Assembly: GCF_026410505.1 (NCBI RefSeq)
Contig: NZ_JAPMIU010000003.1
Location: forward strand, 124,001-188,000
DNA length: 64,000 nt
Direction of reading: 5' to 3'
From: Frateuria hangzhouensis
GTDB taxonomy: Bacteria > Pseudomonadota > Gammaproteobacteria > Xanthomonadales > Rhodanobacteraceae
A model generated the notes under the pieces. It searched no databases, had not been told where the DNA came from, and worked only from the letters and a program-made list of their open reading frames with translations. The position numbers and the translations under genes were made by a program. Below are positions 59,262-64,000 of the stretch, one piece after another (position 1 is the stretch's first letter; every line of letters begins with the position of its first letter).

Positions 59262-59595
59262 AGCGGCCCCTCACCCCAGCCCCCTCCCCGGAGGGGAGAG
59301 GGAGCCGCTCTCGCGAGGTAGAGACGTTCGGCCGAGGCTCCGTTTTTAGCGCCCTCTCCCCCGGGGAGAGGACCCACATCAAGCGACACCGCACCTGCTC
59401 CCTCTCCCCTGCGGGGAGAGGGCTGGGTTGAGGGGCCGCTCTAGTGAAGGACCCACATCAAGCGACACCGCAGCTGCTCCCTCTCCCCGACGGGGAGAGG
59501 GCTGGGGTGAGGGGCCGCCCTAGCGAAAGACTCACATCAAGCGACACCGCTCCTGCTCCCTCTCCCTGCGGGGAGAGGGTTGGGGTGAGGGGTCG
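59262..59595. repeat. Array of about five family C repeats
   Basis: Fills the 386-base gap before the DUF559 gene. Units built on CTCCCTCTCC..GGGGAGAGGG with GGGGTGAGGGGCCGC, and joined by direct repeats of GACCCACATCAAGCGACACC (or GACTCACATCAAGCGACACC), start at about 59264, 59349, 59397, 59474 and 59553. The spacer copies are almost identical, which points to recent local amplification. Confidence 0.9.
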
Positions 59596-59641
59596 CTTTA
59601 GCGAAAGACTTACCCAAAGCTGAGTTTCAAGGATGAAACGC

Positions 59642-60040
59642 ATGAACGTGGACCGGGCGCGCGGACTGCGCCTTGGTATGACCGATGCGGAGCAGGCGCT
59701 CTGGTACCGCCTGCGCAACCGCCAACTGGATGGCTGCAAATTCCGCCGACAGCACGAGATCGACCGCTATGTCGTGGACTTCGCCTGCACCGAGCGGATG
59801 CTGGTGGTGGAACTCGACGGCGGCCAGCACCAGGAACAACAGGACTACGACAATGCACGCACGCGCTACCTCCAGGCCAAGGGCTACCGCGTGCTGCGTT
59901 TCTGGAACAATGACGTATTGACGAACATCGAGAGCGTGCTTGAGGTGATGATGGAGGTTCTGGCGAGCCCCGGCCCCTCACCCCAGCCCTTTCCCCGGAG
60001 GGGAGAGGGAGCACGGCTTGCCGGAGAGATTGACGAATGA
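59642..60040 (+). CDS. DUF559 nuclease-fold protein with repeat-encoded C-terminus
   Basis: 132 residues. The DUF559 core (restriction-endonuclease-like, Vsr-related fold) is plain: MTDAEQALWYRLRNRQLDGC, KFRRQHEIDRYVVDFACTER and LVVELDGGQHQEQQDYDNAR, with the Asp, Glu and Gln-His of the predicted metal site (DF, ELDGGQH). The end of the core is VLRFWNNDVLTNIESVLEVM. Residues from about 109 on (ASPGPSPQPFPRRGEGARLA) are a translated family C repeat. AAGGA lies 8 bases before the ATG at 59642; an ATG at 59633 is in frame. The stop overlaps the murL ATG by 4 bases. Confidence 0.9.
   Translation: MNVDRARGLRLGMTDAEQALWYRLRNRQLDGCKFRRQHEIDRYVVDFACTERMLVVELDGGQHQEQQDYDNARTRYLQAKGYRVLRFWNNDVLTNIESVLEVMMEVLASPGPSPQPFPRRGEGARLAGEIDE
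59971..60011. repeat. Family C repeat inside the DUF559 gene end
   Basis: CGGCCCCTCACCCCAGCCCT then TTCCCCGGAGGGGAGAGGG. The unit is read through as the last 20 or so codons of the DUF559 gene. With the array upstream, the gene is bracketed by the same repeat. Confidence 0.9.
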
Positions 60041-61389
60041 CCACCATTCAGCCCCGCCTTACCCAGGTCTTCCGTTTCGTTCGCTGCAACTACGCCGACG
60101 GAATGGCCGAACTGGCCTACGCCTTCGACCAGGGCGAGGAAATGGTCGAGCGCATCCGCTTCCCGGACGCGCCCCCGCTGCCGGCCGAACGCCGGCAGGC
60201 CTTCGATGCGGCGCTCAAGCTGCTGCACCTGGTCGCCGGCGTGAGCTACTACAAGGCCGGCGTGCCGCCGCGGATCGAGGTCGAGCCGCTGGACGGGCAG
60301 ACCGCCGACCTGTGCGAAGCGCTGTACCTGCACGGCCTGGCCGAGTTCGCCTACCGCAACGGCCTGGACCTGCGCGGCCGCATCGCCTTCCCGCGATCTG
60401 CTCCCCTCCGGAGTGAGGCGCCGCTCGTGCGGAAGGCTCCCGTGCTGGATCTCCCCGAACGCACCCTCATCCCCATTGGCGGCGGCAAGGATTCGCTGGT
60501 CGCCGTCGAGGCGATCAAGGCCATCGGCGGCGAGGCGACCGCGGTGTGGATCGGCAACTCGCCGCTGATCGCCGCCTGTGCCGAGCGCACCGGATTGCCC
60601 ACGCTCAACATCCAGCGCGAACTCTCGCCCGTGCTGTTCGAGCTCAACCGCCTGGGCGCGTGGAACGGCCACATCCCGGTGACCGCGGTGAACTCGGCCA
60701 TCCTGGCCGTGGCCGCGATCCTCTACGGCTACGACTCGATCGCGTTCGCCAACGAGCGCTCGGCCTCGGCCGCCACGCTGGAATACGAAGGCCAGCAGGT
60801 GAACCACCAGTGGAGCAAGGGCTTCGCCTTCGAGGCGATGCTGTCGGAATGGCTCCATTCGCACGTGGCCGCGGATCTGGACTACTGCTCGCTGCTGCGG
60901 CCGTATTCGGAGCTGGCGATCACCCGCGCGTTCGCCCGGCTCACCCCGTACTTCGATGCGTTTTCCAGCTGCAACCGCAACTTCCGCATTCTCGGCCCCC
61001 GGCCGGTCGACCGCTGGTGCGGGCAATGCCCGAAGTGCCATTTCGTGTTCCTGGCGCTGGCGCCGTTCCTGCCCAAGCCGCGGCTGCTGTCCATCTTCGG
61101 CCGCAACCTGCTGGACGACGAAAGCCAGGCGGCGGGTTTCGACGCGCTGCTGGAATACCAGGATCACAAGCCGTTCGAGTGCGTGGGCGAGGGGGCCGAG
61201 GCGCGTGCGGCGATGCATGCACTGAGCCAGCGGCCGGAATGGCAGGAGGACGCGCTGGTCGCGCGCTTCATCCGCGAGATCCTGCCGCAGCTCGATCCGG
61301 CGCAACTGGCGCTGGAACCGTGGCTGGAGCCGTCCGCCGAACATCGCGTGCCCGCCCGGTTGCGATCCGCGCTGGAGGCGCTCGGCTGA
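60037..61389 (+). CDS. murL: UDP-MurNAc-L-Ala-L-Glu epimerase MurL
   Basis: 450 residues. In Xanthomonas, MurL epimerises the terminal L-Glu of UDP-MurNAc-L-Ala-L-Glu to D-Glu with ATP, replacing glutamate racemase. The PP-loop-like IPIGGGKDSLVAVEAIKAIG near residue 145 and the Cys cluster WCGQCPKCHFVFLALAPF near residue 327 are visible. Between GRIAFP and VLDLPERTLIP lies a linker RSAPLRSEAPLVRKAP that resembles translated family C sequence. The gene is followed at once by murD2. The name rests on the recognised protein family and on this pair. Confidence 0.85.
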   Translation: MTTIQPRLTQVFRFVRCNYADGMAELAYAFDQGEEMVERIRFPDAPPLPAERRQAFDAALKLLHLVAGVSYYKAGVPPRIEVEPLDGQTADLCEALYLHGLAEFAYRNGLDLRGRIAFPRSAPLRSEAPLVRKAPVLDLPERTLIPIGGGKDSLVAVEAIKAIGGEATAVWIGNSPLIAACAERTGLPTLNIQRELSPVLFELNRLGAWNGHIPVTAVNSAILAVAAILYGYDSIAFANERSASAATLEYEGQQVNHQWSKGFAFEAMLSEWLHSHVAADLDYCSLLRPYSELAITRAFARLTPYFDAFSSCNRNFRILGPRPVDRWCGQCPKCHFVFLALAPFLPKPRLLSIFGRNLLDDESQAAGFDALLEYQDHKPFECVGEGAEARAAMHALSQRPEWQEDALVARFIREILPQLDPAQLALEPWLEPSAEHRVPARLRSALEALG

Positions 61390-62747
61390 TGCGCATCGCC
61401 GAGCTGGCCGGCCAACGCGTGGCCATCTGGGGCTTCGGGCGCGAGGGCAGGGCGGCGATCGCCGCCCTGCGCGGGCGGCTGCCGCAGTTGCCGCTCACCT
61501 TGTTCTGCGGCAGTGCCGAAGTCGCCGCCGCGCAGGCGTTCGATCCCGCGCTGCAGGTGCGTGGCGAGGAGCCCGATGCCGCCGCGCTGGGCCACTTCGA
61601 CGTCGTGGTGAAGTCGCCCGGCATCTCGGCCTACAAGCCGGCGCTGCTGGCGGCGCAATCGGGTGGCACGCATTTCACCTCCGGCACCGCGTTGTGGTTC
61701 GCCGAGCGCCCGCAGGCGCCGGTGGTCGCGGTCACCGGTACCAAGGGCAAGAGCACTACCACGGCTTTGATCGCCCACCTGGCGCGTTCCCTGGACGTGC
61801 GCACGGCGCTGGCCGGCAACATCGGGCTGCCGCTGCTGGAACTGCTCGATGCGCAGGCCGGGCTGTGGGCGGTGGAACTGTCCAGCTTCCAGACCGGCGA
61901 GGCCGGGCCGGTGCCGCTGGGCGTGTTCACCAGCCTGTACGAGGAACACCTGGACTGGCACGGCTCGCGCGAGCGCTACCTGGCCGACAAGCTCAAGCTG
62001 GCCGGCGTCGCGCGCACGTTGCTGGTCAACGGCACGCAAGAGGCCCTGCTCGAGCGCACGGCCGCGCATCCCGATCGCGTGCTGTTCGGCGTACCGCAAG
62101 GCTGGCACGTGCACGAGGGTTTCATCTGCCGGTCGGCCGAGCGCCTGTTTGCCGTGGACCAGTTGCCGGTGCCGGGCGATCACAACGCGCTCAACGCGTG
62201 CGCCGCACTTGCCGCGCTGGAGGCGATGGGCCACGACGCGCGGACTGCCGCGCCGGCGCTGGCGCATTTCCACGCACTGCCGCACCGGCTGCAACCCCTG
62301 GGCGAACGCGACGGCCGGCAGTGGATCAACGACTCCATCAGCACCACGCCGCAGGCCACGCTGGCGGCGCTGGCGAGCCTGGCCGGGCGTGCGGTGACGG
62401 TGATCGTCGGCGGCCACGACCGCGGCCTGGACTGGACGGATTTCGTCGATGCGGTGAGCGATCAGCCCAGCCTGGCGATCGTGGCGCAGGGTGCCAGTGG
62501 ACCACGTATCGCCGCGGCGCTGGGCGAGGCGCAGGCGATCGGCGAGCTCGCACTGGTCGCCACGCTGGCCGACGCGGTCGAGCGGGCACGCGCACTGACA
62601 CCGACCGGCGGCGTGGTGCTGCTGTCGCCCGGCGCGCCCAGCTTCGACCAGTTCCGCGACTACGCCGAGCGCGGCCGCCGCTTTGCCGAACTGGCCGGCT
62701 TCGACGGGCAGGCGATCAGCGGGATCGAAGGCCTGGGCGTGAGCTAG
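61389..62747 (+). CDS. murD2: UDP-MurNAc-L-Ala:L-Glu ligase MurD2
   Basis: 452-residue Mur ligase that adds L-Glu (rather than D-Glu) to UDP-MurNAc-L-Ala, giving the substrate for MurL. N-terminal domain MRIAELAGQRVAIWGFGREG, ATP loop VAVTGTKGKSTTTALIAHLA, the Mur-ligase motifs AVELSSFQTGEAGPV, LPVPGDHNALNACAALAALE and WINDSISTTPQATLAALASL. The ATG shares its A with the murL TGA stop. A classical murD may also exist elsewhere; the pairing with murL is what supports the MurD2 call. Confidence 0.87.
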   Translation: MRIAELAGQRVAIWGFGREGRAAIAALRGRLPQLPLTLFCGSAEVAAAQAFDPALQVRGEEPDAAALGHFDVVVKSPGISAYKPALLAAQSGGTHFTSGTALWFAERPQAPVVAVTGTKGKSTTTALIAHLARSLDVRTALAGNIGLPLLELLDAQAGLWAVELSSFQTGEAGPVPLGVFTSLYEEHLDWHGSRERYLADKLKLAGVARTLLVNGTQEALLERTAAHPDRVLFGVPQGWHVHEGFICRSAERLFAVDQLPVPGDHNALNACAALAALEAMGHDARTAAPALAHFHALPHRLQPLGERDGRQWINDSISTTPQATLAALASLAGRAVTVIVGGHDRGLDWTDFVDAVSDQPSLAIVAQGASGPRIAAALGEAQAIGELALVATLADAVERARALTPTGGVVLLSPGAPSFDQFRDYAERGRRFAELAGFDGQAISGIEGLGVS

Positions 62748-62825
62748 CCAGGTTCGTTGCCTGGCTCTTCGCGGGTCAGCCCGAGAACGGCGCTCCGTCC
62801 GCCAACGCATCGGGCCATGTATGCA

Positions 62826-62903
62826 TGTAGGAGCCCACTTGTGGGCGATGCCTTTTGGCCGGCATCCGAGCTGAGAGCATCGCCCACAAGTGGGCTCCTA
62901 CAA
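62826..62903. repeat. Family B palindromic repeat (copy B10)
   Basis: TGTAGGAGCCCACTTGTGGG and the inverse arm CCACAAGTGGGCTCCTACAA, close to the consensus. It stands between the convergent murD2 and KGG genes. Confidence 0.93.
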
Positions 62904-62983
62904 GGTTCGATTCAGCGGGTCTACTCGAGGTCACCTGCAAGGGCATCGACCAGCCCCGGCGGCCACCCGCAGTCGCGACGAGG

Positions 62984-63271
62984 CTACCCTTCCGACTCAC
63001 GCCCCTTGTTCACCAGATCGCGCACGCGATGGCCACCCTTGGTGCCCAGTTCCGAGTAGCCCTGAGGCCCCAGTTCCTCCTTGCGCGCTTCGCCGCCCTT
63101 CTTGCCGAGCGCCGAATAGCCCTCCGGTCCGAGCTGTTCCTTGCGGGCCTCGCCGCCCTTCTTGCCCATCGCCGAGTAGCCCTCGGGACCGAGCTGGCTC
63201 TTGCGGACCTCGCCGCCGCGCTGGCCGGCTTCGCGAACGCTCATGTCGCCGGAGTTCTTGTTGCTTGCCAT
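62984..63271 (-). CDS. KGG-repeat stress protein, 95 residues
   Basis: Very hydrophilic LEA-like protein. After SVREAGQRGGEVRKSQLGPE it carries repeats of the form LGPEGYSxxGKKGGEARKEx (three copies), ending with KGGHRVRDLVNKGRESEG. This is the KGG (con-10/YciG) stress-protein motif. Such proteins rise in stationary phase or drying in other bacteria. GAGG lies 8 bases before the ATG. Last gene of a three-gene reverse operon. Confidence 0.92.
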   Translation of the reverse strand: MASNKNSGDMSVREAGQRGGEVRKSQLGPEGYSAMGKKGGEARKEQLGPEGYSALGKKGGEARKEELGPQGYSELGTKGGHRVRDLVNKGRESEG

Positions 63272-63333
63272 GGTGGTACCTCGTCATCAGCAATGGTGTG
63301 GAAGGGCGCTGCTTTTCTTGGTGGTCGCGGGGG

Positions 63334-63540
63334 CTATCGCTCGTTGCCGTAGCCCTTCATCACTTCCTGCGGACCGCCGTACTTCTCGTCGGGCAAGTTG
63401 CGGATCTCCTGCATCACCTCGTCCGGCGCGCTGTTGCGGCGGGCGCACTCGATCAGGTCCTGTTTGTCGGCCGGGTAGTCGACGCCGCTCAGGTATTGCT
63501 GCACGTTGGCCGGCGAATGGCCTCCTACGCCTCGTGTCAT
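63334..63540 (-). CDS. DUF2795 small protein
   Basis: 68 residues with the DUF2795 pattern SPANVQQYLSGVDYPADKQD, LIECARRNSAPDEVMQEIRN. Small helical protein of unknown function. GGAGAG lies before the ATG. It stands between two KGG genes, with gaps of 62 and 19 bases, and is probably co-transcribed with them. Confidence 0.9.
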   Translation of the reverse strand: MTRGVGGHSPANVQQYLSGVDYPADKQDLIECARRNSAPDEVMQEIRNLPDEKYGGPQEVMKGYGNER

Positions 63541-63559
63541 GGTGTTCTCTCCGCGGTGG

Positions 63560-63886
63560 TTATTCGTTGCCTTCGGATTCCTTGCCCTTGTTGATCAGGT
63601 CGCGCACGCGGTGCCCGCCCTTGGTGCCCAGCTCGGAATAGCCTTCCGAACCGAGCTGTTCCCTGCGGGTCTCGCCGCCTTCGCGGCCGATGTCGCTCAT
63701 CGCGTTGGGGCCGCGCTGCTCGCGCAGCGCTTCGACGCCCTGGTGCCCGAGATGCGAATAGCCTTCGGGACCGAGCTGTTCCTTGCGTGCCTCGCCACCC
63801 CGTTGACCGGCTTCGCGCACGCTCATGTCGCCCCTGCCTCGGGCGTGGCTGGACGGTGTCCGGTTGTTGTGCTCGTTGTGTGCCAT
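63560..63886 (-). CDS. KGG-repeat stress protein, 108 residues
   Basis: Paralogue of the 95-residue protein: SVREAGQRGGEARKEQLGPE, then three KGG-like repeats (LGHQGVEALREQRGPNAMSD, IGREGGETRREQLGSEGYSE) and the same ending GTKGGHRVRDLINKGKESEG. GGAG stands 7 bases upstream. Probably the first gene of the operon, whose promoter would lie at 63890-64000; nothing more can be called in that 114-base end stretch. Confidence 0.92.
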   Translation of the reverse strand: MAHNEHNNRTPSSHARGRGDMSVREAGQRGGEARKEQLGPEGYSHLGHQGVEALREQRGPNAMSDIGREGGETRREQLGSEGYSELGTKGGHRVRDLINKGKESEGNE

Positions 63887-64000
63887 GCGATTCTCCGGGG
63901 TGTGCGGGGACGGTGTTCAAGGGACGCCCGCCTGGCGGGCAAGGTTCGGGTTGCAACCGGTGTGCCAGTGGCGAGCGCGCCACGCCGGGCCATTTCAGGG

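Noticed and set aside
59262-59595. CRISPR array
   Set aside because: Units are degenerate palindromes, the stretches between them are near-identical rather than unique, and there are no cas genes.

Overview
This is a GC-rich, gene-dense chromosomal window from a gammaproteobacterium. It most likely belongs to the Xanthomonadales (Lysobacterales), probably the Rhodanobacteraceae (Rhodanobacter/Dyella-like). The main pointers are a fused aspartokinase/diaminopimelate decarboxylase, the MurL/MurD2 alternative D-glutamate route of peptidoglycan synthesis, the ruvC-ruvA-kup-ruvB-ybgC-tolQRAB-pal-cpoB-queE-queC-tRNA-Lys order, and several families of short palindromic intergenic repeats. The genus is an inference; no rRNA lies in the window.

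Layout. 0-10 kb: 5' part of a TonB-dependent receptor (reverse), a FmdB-type zinc ribbon, aspS, a lipase-like hydrolase, yebC, ruvC, ruvA, kup, ruvB. 10-17.7 kb: the complete Tol-Pal envelope operon (ybgC, tolQ, tolR, tolA, tolB, pal, cpoB), then queE and queC (7-deazaguanine/queuosine) and tRNA-Lys. 17.7-31 kb: small secreted Cys-rich protein, threonine aldolase, secreted unknown, intracellular PHB depolymerase, methyltransferase, RDD protein, xerD, dsbC-like gene, purL, membrane unknown, glycosyltransferase, EamA transporter. 32-41.5 kb: cstA-ybdD, DUF4197 protein, def, yhhQ, a divergent DRE-TIM enzyme, a PAS-GGDEF cyclase, an acyltransferase, a flavodoxin-fold reductase. 41.6-48 kb: an accessory block of secreted and small proteins (metallophosphoesterase, aspartic protease, DUF1737, DUF4386, two GFA proteins) ending in a wrecked IS30-family element. 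48-54 kb: a two-subunit xanthine-oxidase-like pair lacking key cofactor and catalytic residues, an APC permease, a PhzF-like protein. 54-64 kb: outer-membrane barrel, class I fumarase, lysC-lysA fusion, a DUF559 nuclease-fold gene set in repeats, murL-murD2, and a KGG/DUF2795 stress-protein operon.

The intergenic spaces hold at least four repeat families. A is built on GTAGGGTGGGCTTCAGCCCA, B on TGTAGGAGCCCACTTGTGGG, C on CCCTCTCC..GGAGAGGG with GGGGTGAGGGG, and D is a 14-bp perfect inverted repeat. They sit between convergent genes, supply stop codons (lipase, phzF), extend proteins (RuvC N-terminus, DUF559 C-terminus) and apparently intrude into murL.

The most unusual observations are: (1) the molybdo-hydroxylase-like pair at 48.3-51.1 kb, in which three cluster-I cysteines align with aspartates and the catalytic GVGE glutamate aligns with Phe; (2) the DUF559 gene embedded in family C repeats and translationally coupled to murL; (3) repeat-derived coding sequence in ruvC and murL.
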